Origin: Marinobacter sp. ELB17
GTDB taxonomy: Bacteria > Pseudomonadota > Gammaproteobacteria > Pseudomonadales > Oleiphilaceae
Assembly (NCBI RefSeq): GCF_000169375.1
Contig: NZ_AAXY01000022.1
Span: 1 to 64,000 of the forward strand
Length of the DNA stretch: 64,000 bases
Reading direction: 5' to 3'
Shown here: piece by piece, positions 53,288 through 60,800 of the stretch
How positions within the stretch are numbered: position 1 is the first letter of the stretch
Layout of the letters: each line of letters starts with the position of its first letter
Position numbers and translations under genes: made by a program
The notes under the pieces: generated by a model
The model's database searches: none
Seen by the model: only the letters and a program-made list of their open reading frames with translations
What the model was told of the DNA's origin: nothing

Positions 53288-54451
53288 ATGACAACGTTTA
53301 TTCACCCTGAAGAACTGGAAGTTGGTTACAACATTCCTGCCGCCATCGGCATGGACGAAAGCGAGATTCAAACCCCATGTCTGATCCTCGATCTAGACGC
53401 ACTGGAGCGCAACATCAAGAAAATGGGCGATTACGCCAAGGCGCACGGCATGCGCCACCGGGTGCACGGCAAGATGCACAAGTCCGTTGATGTGGCACGA
53501 CTCCAAGAAGACCTCGGGGGCGCCATTGGGGTCTGTTGCCAAAAACCCTCTGAAGCCGAAGTGTTCGCCCGTGCGGGCATCAAAGACGTGCTGGTCTCCA
53601 ACCAGGTGCGTGATCCACTAAAAATTGATCGCCTCGCCCAGCTGCCAAAATACGGCGGGCGCATTATTGTGTGCGTCGACGACGTTGATAACGTTTCAGA
53701 TTTATCAATGGCGTGCCAGAAGCATAGTACCGAACTGCACTGCTTCGTCGAAATTGACTGCGGTGCGGGCCGCTGCGGGGTGAACTCCACTGAGGATGTG
53801 GTCACCATCGCCCGGGCCATAGATGCCGCACCCAACCTCACGTTCACCGGAATCCAAGCGTACCAAGGCGCCATGCAGCACGTAGCGTCTTACGACGAAC
53901 GCCAGGCAAAACTGGATATCGCCATTGTCATGGTACAAGACGCAGTAGGTGGTTTGACGGCAGCAGGCCTGAAACCAGAACTTGTCTCTGGCGGTGGCAC
54001 CGGCTCTTACTATTTCGAGAGCAATTCAGACGTTTACAACGAACTGCAATGTGGTTCTTACGCCTTCATGGACGCCGACTATGGCCGCATTCTGGACAAA
54101 GACGGCAAGCGCATCGATCAAGGCGAATGGGAGAACGCACTTTTCATCCTGACCAGCGTTATGAGTCACACCAAAGCCAATAAAGCGATCTGCGATGCGG
54201 GTCTCAAAGCTCAATCTGTGGACAGTGGCCTGCCTTTTATCTTTGGCCGCGACGACGTCGAATACGTCAAGTGCTCAGACGAGCATGGCGTCATCAGTGA
54301 CCCCCGGGGTGTACTCAAGATAAACGAAAAACTCAAACTGGTACCCGGGCACTGCGACCCGACTTGCAACGTCCACGATTGGTACGTCGGCGTTCGCAAC
54401 GGCAAGGTCGAAACGCTCTGGCCCGTCAGCGCCCGCGGCAAGATGTTCTGA
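53288..54451 (+). CDS. bhcC: Beta-hydroxyaspartate aldolase (BhcC)
   Basis: A fold-type III PLP enzyme of about 387 residues in the D-threonine aldolase family. PLP Lys62 is in VHGKMHKS. LVSGGGTGSYYFESNSDVYNELQCGSYAFMDADY binds phosphate and substrate. The C-terminal VPGHCDPTCNVHD contains the metal His and Asp. It joins glycine and glyoxylate into (2R,3S)-beta-hydroxyaspartate with a divalent metal. AGGAG eight bases upstream decides the ATG at 53288 over an earlier frame start at 53270. The gene is 26 bases after bhcB. Confidence 0.92.
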   Translation: MTTFIHPEELEVGYNIPAAIGMDESEIQTPCLILDLDALERNIKKMGDYAKAHGMRHRVHGKMHKSVDVARLQEDLGGAIGVCCQKPSEAEVFARAGIKDVLVSNQVRDPLKIDRLAQLPKYGGRIIVCVDDVDNVSDLSMACQKHSTELHCFVEIDCGAGRCGVNSTEDVVTIARAIDAAPNLTFTGIQAYQGAMQHVASYDERQAKLDIAIVMVQDAVGGLTAAGLKPELVSGGGTGSYYFESNSDVYNELQCGSYAFMDADYGRILDKDGKRIDQGEWENALFILTSVMSHTKANKAICDAGLKAQSVDSGLPFIFGRDDVEYVKCSDEHGVISDPRGVLKINEKLKLVPGHCDPTCNVHDWYVGVRNGKVETLWPVSARGKMF

Positions 54452-54461
54452 TTCAGCCTGC

Positions 54462-54494
54462 GCAAGCCCTCCGGACGCGATTCGGAGGGCTTGC
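54462..54494 (+). terminator. Strong hairpin between bhcC and bhcD
   Basis: GCAAGCCCTCCG and CGGAGGGCTTGC form a perfect 12-bp stem with a nine-base loop, starting 11 bases after the bhcC stop and ending 24 bases before bhcD. It is followed by TAAAATG, not by a T-run, so partial termination or 3-prime protection of the bhcABC message is more likely than complete termination. Confidence 0.6.
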
Positions 54495-54517
54495 TAAAAT
54501 GATAAAGGAGACTAACG

Positions 54518-55522
54518 ATGGAAACTCCGTCTGAAGCATTAATTCAACCGCATCAGATTTTGATCATAAGCGAAGACACCTGCCAGAAAGTGATTGGCCG
54601 CCCTGAAGCCTTTCAGGCCGTTGAGTCGGTTTTCTCATCCATGGCTAAGGGGAGCGCCCACAATTTCCCCGTGGTGCGGGAAGCGATCGGACATGCCGGC
54701 GCACTTTATGGCTTCAAATCTGGTTTTGACCGCGAAGGATTGGTCCTGGGTGTAAAAGCGGGCGGCTACTGGCCCAGCAACGTCGTTAAGGGGCTGACCA
54801 ATCATCAATCAACCGTGGCGCTGTTCGACCCGAATACCGGACAACTCAAAGCTCTGGTAGGTGGCAATTATCTGACTGCCATTCGCACCGCCGCATCGTC
54901 CGCTGTCTCGATTGCCCATCTAGCTCGAAAGAATGCCAAAGTGTTGGGCATGATCGGTGCAGGCTTTCAGTCGACCTTTCAACTACGCGCCGCGATAGAG
55001 CAGCGCGACTTCGAGAAAGTAGTGGCTTGGAATACCCACCCTGAGCACCTGACCCGGCTCGCTGACGTATGCAGGGAACATGACCTACCCTTCGAAGCCG
55101 TTTCCTTACAAGCTCTGGGGGCTCAGTCGGATGTTATCATTACCATCACCTCCGCCTCAGAACCTTTGCTGCAGGCCGGCTGGATAAAACCCGGCACACA
55201 CCTCGCTTGCATGGGTACGGATACCAAGGGAAAGCAAGAAATTGATCACCGGCTTTTGGCGCAAGCAACAGTTTTCACCGACGAAATCGACCAGTCGATC
55301 AGTATCGGTGAAGCCCAGCATGCTGTGGCCGCACGAGTCTTACGCGCCGAGCAAATCACGCCCATTGGAGAGGTCATTAATGGCTCACACCAGGGCCGTC
55401 AATCAGAGCAGGAGATCACCTTATTTGACGGCACCGGTGTAGGACTTCAAGACTTGGCAGTTGCCTCAGCAGCCGCGAGTATTGCCGAGGCACGTGGGCT
55501 TGTTCAGCGAGTCACACTGTAG
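54518..55522 (+). CDS. bhcD: Iminosuccinate reductase (BhcD)
   Basis: A 334-residue ornithine cyclodeaminase/mu-crystallin-fold protein. It includes GALYGFKSGFDREGLVLGVKAGGYWP, the substrate Arg region TAIRTAASSAVSIAHLAR, the NAD(P)-binding VLGMIGAGFQSTFQLRAA and GTHLACMGTDTKGKQEI. It reduces iminosuccinate to aspartate with NAD(P)H, regenerating the amino donor for BhcA and closing the cycle. AAAGGAG precedes the ATG. It lies 66 bases after bhcC across a strong hairpin, so its level may be set separately. Confidence 0.92.
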   Translation: METPSEALIQPHQILIISEDTCQKVIGRPEAFQAVESVFSSMAKGSAHNFPVVREAIGHAGALYGFKSGFDREGLVLGVKAGGYWPSNVVKGLTNHQSTVALFDPNTGQLKALVGGNYLTAIRTAASSAVSIAHLARKNAKVLGMIGAGFQSTFQLRAAIEQRDFEKVVAWNTHPEHLTRLADVCREHDLPFEAVSLQALGAQSDVIITITSASEPLLQAGWIKPGTHLACMGTDTKGKQEIDHRLLAQATVFTDEIDQSISIGEAQHAVAARVLRAEQITPIGEVINGSHQGRQSEQEITLFDGTGVGLQDLAVASAAASIAEARGLVQRVTL

Positions 55523-55534
55523 AGTGAGTTTGCC

Positions 55535-55840
55535 TCAAGCGCATTGAGCAACACCGCGGGGGCGTTTGCCAGCCTTCATAAAGCGTAAGCTCTCGTTGTC
55601 GTGTTCGAGCCCAGAGGCTTGCCGGTTCTGTTCCAGAAAAGCCATGGCATCGGTCCGAAGCGGCAGCTTGAGTGCAACATTGATTTCCCAGCGTTTATAA
55701 CCCAGGTCCGTCAGTGTGCCGTCTTTCTCGGCCAACAGCGTCAGCGCCATGCGTCGGAACTGTTGACGCCGGGAATAGCTACCCACCAAGGTAGCGGTGT
55801 GCATTTTGATTGTCTGATCATTCTTGTGGGAGCCTAGCAT
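55535..55840 (-). CDS. Small protein of unknown function (101 aa)
   Basis: I do not recognise this 101-residue protein. It is basic and soluble, with no signal peptide or membrane helix. It begins MLGSHKNDQTIKMHTATLVG and contains RRQQFRRMALTLLAEKDGTLTDLGYKRW and a TDAMAFLEQNRQAS helix. A strong AGGAGG seven bases before the ATG argues that it is real. It is convergent with bhcD (12 bases apart) and divergent from the LysR gene beside eutBC. No function is proposed. Confidence 0.6.
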   Translation of the reverse strand: MLGSHKNDQTIKMHTATLVGSYSRRQQFRRMALTLLAEKDGTLTDLGYKRWEINVALKLPLRTDAMAFLEQNRQASGLEHDNESLRFMKAGKRPRGVAQCA

Positions 55841-56025
55841 CGCTGTTCCTCCTTGTGTGAGTGTTTAACCCAAATGAATGGTTGAGGTCTGCAAACGCGC
55901 CTACCTCATTGCCTTGAGCCAGTATAATGGCGGCTTGTCTGCATTCAATCAAACGAAAAGAATTTAACTCTGCCTTCAGATATACTTAAGTCAGATGCCC
56001 ATGCTTTTTTAGGAGATGTGATCAG

Positions 56026-56886
56026 GTGACGATGCCGCTGCTCGATAATGAGGTGCTCAGAACATTTGTCGCGATTGCAGAGTGTGGAACGTTTACCGCT
56101 GCGGCAAAAGTCGTCCACCGAACGCCTTCGGCGTTGAGCATGCAAATCAAGCAACTTGAAAAAATCCTGGGCAAAAGTCTGTTTGTTCGCGAGCCGCGTC
56201 AGGTTCGGTTGACCAACGACGGTGAGGTATTACTGGCATACAGCCGTCGGTTATTGCGACTCAACCAGGAAGCGGTAGAGCATTTCATCGCACCCGCGCT
56301 GGAGGGCAAGGTAGGTTTTGGTACCTCAGATGATGTTGGTACTCGAATTCTACCCGAGGTACTCGCCCAGTTTGCGCGTTCCTATCCGGCTGTGTTGGTG
56401 GATGTTGTTGTCGGTTCAAGCAAGCAGAATCTGACAAAGCTGGATGCGGGAGAGCTCGATATGGTGCTGGTGACTGTGTCAGAACGCGTTAGGGGCATTC
56501 GTGGCGAGGTTGTGCATGAGGAACCACTGGTTTGGGCAGGCAAGGAGGGTTCGTCTGCGCATCTGAACAGGCCCCTGCCGATTGCGGTGGCCCACGAGGG
56601 ATGCGCATGGCGCCAGATGACATTACTCGCCCTGGAAAACGCCGGCACGCCATACCGGATCGCCTACACCTGCGAGCACTGCTCTGGCCAGGAAGCTGCG
56701 ATGCTTGCAGACCTTGCCGTTGCGCCTTTCCCCCTGAGCCTTGTGCGGTTACCGCTCAAACAGATTGTCAGCGACGACCTGCCAGAGATAGGCCGTTATC
56801 AGCTAGCACTCGTACGCAGAGGCTCCAATCCCCTCAATAACGCTTTGGCTGCCCACGTGAAAAGTGCCTTTCAGAACTTGCAATGA
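56026..56886 (+). CDS. LysR family transcriptional regulator next to eutBC
   Basis: A 286-residue LysR protein. Its N-terminal helix-turn-helix is ECGTFTAAAKVVHRTPSALSMQIKQLEKILGKSLFVREPRQVRLT, followed by an effector domain (VGFGTSDDVGTRILPEVLAQFARSYPAVLVDV). Translation may begin at the GTG (56026) or at an ATG two codons later (56032), both after AGGAG. It faces eutC at 36 bases (convergent) and is divergent from the 101-residue unknown gene, so its primary target may be that gene; control of eutBC is possible. Confidence 0.87.
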   Translation: MTMPLLDNEVLRTFVAIAECGTFTAAAKVVHRTPSALSMQIKQLEKILGKSLFVREPRQVRLTNDGEVLLAYSRRLLRLNQEAVEHFIAPALEGKVGFGTSDDVGTRILPEVLAQFARSYPAVLVDVVVGSSKQNLTKLDAGELDMVLVTVSERVRGIRGEVVHEEPLVWAGKEGSSAHLNRPLPIAVAHEGCAWRQMTLLALENAGTPYRIAYTCEHCSGQEAAMLADLAVAPFPLSLVRLPLKQIVSDDLPEIGRYQLALVRRGSNPLNNALAAHVKSAFQNLQ

Positions 56887-56921
56887 TTTTGCCGGGTCAA
56901 TAACCAGACGTTCACTAACAC

Positions 56922-57752
56922 TCAACCGAGTAGAAAGTTTCCGCTCTTGCCGGCACCTGCCAATAGTGGTTCTTCAGCGTCATCCTTTAAGTTAACCCCC
57001 GACAGCTGACGGCGGCAGGCCTCGCGCATCAAATAAAACAGACGATGACAGGCCATCGGATAGCTCAAACCTTCCAAGCGAATATTAGAGATGCAGTTGC
57101 GGTAGGCGTCGGTCAGGCCGACCTTGGGTGCGTAGGTAAAGTACAACCCCAGGCTGTCTGGTGAGCTCAGACCCGGTCGCTCACCAATCAGGACAACCAC
57201 CATACGCGCGCCGAGCCGCTCAGCCACTTCGTCGGCCACGGCTACCCGGCCCTGGCTGACAAGGGCGACGGGCGATAAGTTCCAGCCTTCAGCCAGGGCC
57301 TGTTCTTCAATGTGCTTCAGCATGGGCATGGCATTGCGATGCACTGCCAGGGCGGAGAGGCCATCGGCCACGACAATCGCCAGGTCGTAACCCGCTGGGT
57401 TGTCCGCACGATGCTGATTCAGTAACTGAGCAGATTCATCATCCAAACGGCGCCCCAGGTCTGGACGCTGCAGGTAGCTGTGGCGGTCACTGGCGGCGCT
57501 GTGTAGCAACAGACTATCGCGCCCGTGCTCGGCAAGTTGAGCGCTAAGCCCAGCGTGATCGAAGGGCAGGTGCACAGCATCACGGGCCTGAGCATGGGCG
57601 TACTGGAACTCCAGTTGCGCGGCTGTGGGCATGCTGGTGCCGGCGCGACCCAAAGCAATCCGTGCCGACGTGAGGTTGCGCAGTTGCCGCCAGGGGCTCT
57701 GGTTCCTGTTCTGGTTATCAGTGGTCGGTTTATCCATGGCGTGCTCGCTCAT
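56922..57752 (-). CDS. eutC: Ethanolamine ammonia-lyase small subunit (EutC)
   Basis: A 276-residue EutC. It includes NLTSARIALGRAGTSMPTAAQLEFQYAHAQARDAVHLPFD, RPDLGRRLDDESAQLL, LAIVVADGLSALAVHRNA, VVVLIGERPGLSSPDSLGLYFTYAPK and NCISNIRLEGLSYPMACHRLFYLM, the consecutive conserved blocks of the small subunit, including the B12-contacting GERPGLSSPDSLG. It forms the adenosylcobalamin-dependent enzyme with EutB, turning ethanolamine into acetaldehyde and ammonia. Start and eutB stop overlap by four bases (ATGA). Confidence 0.93.
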   Translation of the reverse strand: MSEHAMDKPTTDNQNRNQSPWRQLRNLTSARIALGRAGTSMPTAAQLEFQYAHAQARDAVHLPFDHAGLSAQLAEHGRDSLLLHSAASDRHSYLQRPDLGRRLDDESAQLLNQHRADNPAGYDLAIVVADGLSALAVHRNAMPMLKHIEEQALAEGWNLSPVALVSQGRVAVADEVAERLGARMVVVLIGERPGLSSPDSLGLYFTYAPKVGLTDAYRNCISNIRLEGLSYPMACHRLFYLMREACRRQLSGVNLKDDAEEPLLAGAGKSGNFLLG

Positions 57753-59143
57753 TTCAATTGCGCTAGAGCCTGACGGAAAGCCGGTGGCAGGCTGTTACCA
57801 AAGTGCACTTTTCCATCAGCTTGGGTAAAAATACCCATTTTTGCCAGCCATTCTTCGAATTCTGGCGCAGGTTTCAGCCCCAAGGTCTGGCGTGCATAAA
57901 GGGCGTCGTGGAAGGACGTCGTCTGGTAGTTGAGCATGATGTCATCAGAGCCGGGAATGCCCATGATGAAGTTGATTCCTGCTACGCCTAACAGAGTCAG
58001 CAGAGTGTCCATATCATCCTGATCGGCCTCGGCATGGTTGGTGTAGCAAATATCGCAACCCATAGGTACACCCAGCAATTTTCCGCAGAAGTGGTCTTCA
58101 AGGCCTGCGCGGATGATCTGCTTACCGTTGTAAAGGTATTCCGGGCCGATGAAGCCGACCACAGTGTTGACTAAAAACGGGTTGAAATGCCTGGCAACAG
58201 CATAAGCTCGGGCTTCGCAGGTCTGCTGGTCCAGACCGTGGTGGGCGTTGGCCGATAACGCACTGCCCTGGCCAGTTTCGAAGTACATGAGGTTTCGCCC
58301 AAGCGTGCCGCGGTTTAATGACAGCCCCGCCTCGTAACCTTCCTGCAAAATGTTCAGACTCACGCCAAAGCTTGCGTTTGCGGCCTCGGTGCCAGCAATC
58401 GACTGAAACACAAGATCCAATGGCACGCCGCGGTTGATCACTTCGATGGAGGTGGTGACGTGAGCCAGCACGCAGGCCTGGGTGGGAATTTCGTAGCGCT
58501 GAATCACCGCATTGAGCATTTCCAGCATGGCGCAGATTGAAGAGGTGCTGTCAGTGGCCGGGTTGATCCCTATCATCGCATCGCCGTTACCATAAAGCAG
58601 ACCGTCAAGAATGCTCGCCGCAATCCCTGCCGGATCGTCGGTGGGATGATTGGGCTGCAAGCGTGTCGAGAGCCGACCGCGCAGGCCAAGCGTACTGCGA
58701 AACCGGGTCACTACGCGGATTTTCTGCGCTACCAGGATTAGGTCTTGCACGCGCATGATCTTCGATACAGCAGCGGCCATCTCCGGCGTCAGGCCCGGAG
58801 CCAGGGCACGCAGACTTTGCTCATCAGCGGCTTCGCTAAGTAGCCAGTCGCGAAAGCCTCCCACTGTCATGTGGCTGACAGCGAAAAACGCGGCTTTGTC
58901 ATGGGTATCGATGATAAGTCGGGTAACTTCATCGGTTTCATAGGGGACCAATGCTTCGTGCAAAAAGCGCTTCAGCTCAATGTCTGCCAGGGCCATTTGT
59001 GCCGCAACTCGTTCGCCATCGTTTACTGCCGCAACACCCGCCAGAAAATCTCCAGAGCGAGCTGGACTGGCCTTGGCCATAACCTCTTTAAGGTCGTCGA
59101 AGCGGTAAGTCATGGCACCGACAGTATGGGAAAAACTAGCCAT
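57749..59143 (-). CDS. eutB: Ethanolamine ammonia-lyase large subunit (EutB)
   Basis: A 464-residue EutB, the TIM-barrel catalytic subunit. It contains RFRSTLGLRGRLSTRLQPNHPTDDPAGIAASILDGLLYGNGDAMIGINPATDS, HVTTSIEVINRGVPLDLVFQSIAGTEAANASFGVSLNIL, YFETGQGSALSANAHHGLDQQTCEARAYAVARHFNPFLVNTVVGFIGPEYLYNG and the C-terminal MGCDICYTNHAEADQDDMD. There are no microcompartment shell genes, no eutA reactivase, no aldehyde dehydrogenase and no ethanolamine permease beside it, so this is the minimal eutBC type. Cobalamin supply and the acetaldehyde-handling enzyme must be encoded elsewhere. Confidence 0.95.
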   Translation of the reverse strand: MASFSHTVGAMTYRFDDLKEVMAKASPARSGDFLAGVAAVNDGERVAAQMALADIELKRFLHEALVPYETDEVTRLIIDTHDKAAFFAVSHMTVGGFRDWLLSEAADEQSLRALAPGLTPEMAAAVSKIMRVQDLILVAQKIRVVTRFRSTLGLRGRLSTRLQPNHPTDDPAGIAASILDGLLYGNGDAMIGINPATDSTSSICAMLEMLNAVIQRYEIPTQACVLAHVTTSIEVINRGVPLDLVFQSIAGTEAANASFGVSLNILQEGYEAGLSLNRGTLGRNLMYFETGQGSALSANAHHGLDQQTCEARAYAVARHFNPFLVNTVVGFIGPEYLYNGKQIIRAGLEDHFCGKLLGVPMGCDICYTNHAEADQDDMDTLLTLLGVAGINFIMGIPGSDDIMLNYQTTSFHDALYARQTLGLKPAPEFEEWLAKMGIFTQADGKVHFGNSLPPAFRQALAQLK

Positions 59144-59236
59144 ATCAGCCTCTGTTGCAAATAGGAAGGGGCGCTGATTGGTGGTTACGCATCAGAATGC
59201 CACCTTCTTTAACTGATTTTCCAGGCGGTTGCCGAT

Positions 59237-59256
59237 CTCAGGGGCTTGCCCCTGAG
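59237..59256. promoter_or_regulatory. 20-bp palindrome between the kinase and eutB
   Basis: CTCAGGGGC-TT-GCCCCTGAG is a 20-bp dyad with nine-base arms, about 94 bases before the eutB start and 80 bases after the kinase stop. The two-base centre makes it more like a protein-binding dyad than an RNA hairpin, though it could also help end the upstream transcript. No cobalamin-riboswitch features were seen in this 193-base gap. Confidence 0.4.
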
Positions 59257-59336
59257 TACGCTTATCCGACAAACCGGTGAGCAGTTCCCTAACCCTTTCG
59301 ACTTTCCCATGAACCGATCCTGGAGGCAAGAGTAGG

Positions 59337-60800
59337 TCATTTCGAAATTGTCGAGGTGGGTTTCCGGGCCGACCCTGCGAAAGCTGTAGTAGCAGTGCGG
59401 GCCGCAGTGAACAATTCCTGAAGCGAAGCGCAAGACTCGCCCGGGGTGATAACTTGCTGACGAGCCACGTAGCCTGAATCTATTCCGGTGGCCTCAGCTG
59501 CCAGGGTTGCAGTGCCTATGGCGGTCAGCTCTGGCTCAGACGATAACGACAGTTCCCGCTGCAGCACATTCGATAAAAACTGCACGAAAAAAACATTCTC
59601 GGTCATCCGGCCATCAAGTGAAATTCTTCCGTTGACGGGTTGGTTGCGCTCAAGGGCCAAAAACACTTCCGCAGTGCGAAAAGCAACACCCTCCAGAACT
59701 GCCTGCACCATATCAGTCGCCGTTGTATGCAGCGACAGCCCCATCCAGCTCCCCCTGGCGCTTCTATCCCAATGTGGACAGGCGAGACCAGAAAGAGCAG
59801 GCACGAACACCAGCCCTTTGGAGGCTGCCGAACTTGTATATGTGACCGCCAGCTCCGAGAAATCCTTGAACAGCCCCAAACCGCGGCACCAGTTCAGCGC
59901 CGAGGCTGCCGAATACACACCGCCCTCCAACGCAAAGACTGGCGGCTCTCCGGATTTCTGCCAGCCAACGGTCTGCGTTGCTTCGTTGCTGAGCTGGCGA
60001 CCGTCAAAATGGTTGATTCCGAGCAGAAAAGCACCTGTCCCAAAGGTCATTTTGAGGTCGCCAGGACGACGACAGCCGTGGCCATAAAGGGATGCCTGCT
60101 GATCGACCAGGCTTGCGGTGAGAGTCACCCGCTTTGCGCCACACCGAATCAGGCCCAGATCGCCAGAGCTCGGGCCGATGACCGGTAGCGCGTCTAGAGG
60201 CACGCCAAACAGACGGCACAACTCCGGGTCCCAGTTCAGGGTCTCGAGATTCATCAGCGCAGTTCTTGATGCGGTAGTTACGTCTGTTTCGAAGCGCCCG
60301 GTCAGCCGATCCCGAAAAAAAGCATCTGTCGTGCCCATCCGCAAGTGGCCGCGTTCGTGCAAACGCCGAACTTCCGGTAGCTCGGCAAGCATCCAGCCCA
60401 GTTTTGATGCTGAAAAATAGGCATCGAGCGGCAAGCCACTTTTCTGCCGCACCATCGCCTCGGCGCCTTGCCGTTTAAGCGCTTCGATTGCCGACTCGGT
60501 GCGAGCGTCTTGCCAGACAATGACCGGGGTGACTGCTTCCCCGGTTCTGGCATCCCAGGCAAGACAGCTCTCACCCTGGTTGTCCAGCCCCAAGGCGGCG
60601 AGATCACCGCATTCTCCGGCAGCGGCGCAGCAATCCTCTAATATCGCCATGAGTTCCCGCGGATCGTGCTCAACCCACCCTGGCTTTGGATAGAACTGCC
60701 GGTGTTCGCGGCTCAGAAGCAGTCTGGACTGGCCATCGCTTCCGAGCGCAATCGCACGGGTACTCGTCGTGCCCTGATCAATGGCGACGATTGTGGTCAT
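59337..60800 (-). CDS. glpK: FGGY family kinase, glycerol kinase-like
   Basis: A 487-residue FGGY kinase. It has the N-terminal phosphate motif VAIDQGTTSTRAIALGSDG, GLDNQGESCLAWDARTGEAVTPVIVWQDART, MTFGTGAFLLGIN, and the second FGGY region LVFVPALSGLACPHWDRSARGSWMGLS with DGRMTENVFFVQFLSN. Glycerol kinase fits the DQGTTS/WQDART combination, but the protein is more divergent than housekeeping GlpK, so a related polyol (erythritol or another triol) is possible. Its ATG overlaps the upstream FAD oxidoreductase stop by four bases. It ends an operon with two FAD-dependent oxidoreductases. Confidence 0.85.
   Translation of the reverse strand: MTTIVAIDQGTTSTRAIALGSDGQSRLLLSREHRQFYPKPGWVEHDPRELMAILEDCCAAAGECGDLAALGLDNQGESCLAWDARTGEAVTPVIVWQDARTESAIEALKRQGAEAMVRQKSGLPLDAYFSASKLGWMLAELPEVRRLHERGHLRMGTTDAFFRDRLTGRFETDVTTASRTALMNLETLNWDPELCRLFGVPLDALPVIGPSSGDLGLIRCGAKRVTLTASLVDQQASLYGHGCRRPGDLKMTFGTGAFLLGINHFDGRQLSNEATQTVGWQKSGEPPVFALEGGVYSAASALNWCRGLGLFKDFSELAVTYTSSAASKGLVFVPALSGLACPHWDRSARGSWMGLSLHTTATDMVQAVLEGVAFRTAEVFLALERNQPVNGRISLDGRMTENVFFVQFLSNVLQRELSLSSEPELTAIGTATLAAEATGIDSGYVARQQVITPGESCASLQELFTAARTATTAFAGSARKPTSTISK

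Noticed and set aside
59144..59336. Cobalamin riboswitch upstream of eutB
   Set aside because: The 193-base gap shows no B12-box-like conserved core; only a simple dyad is visible.
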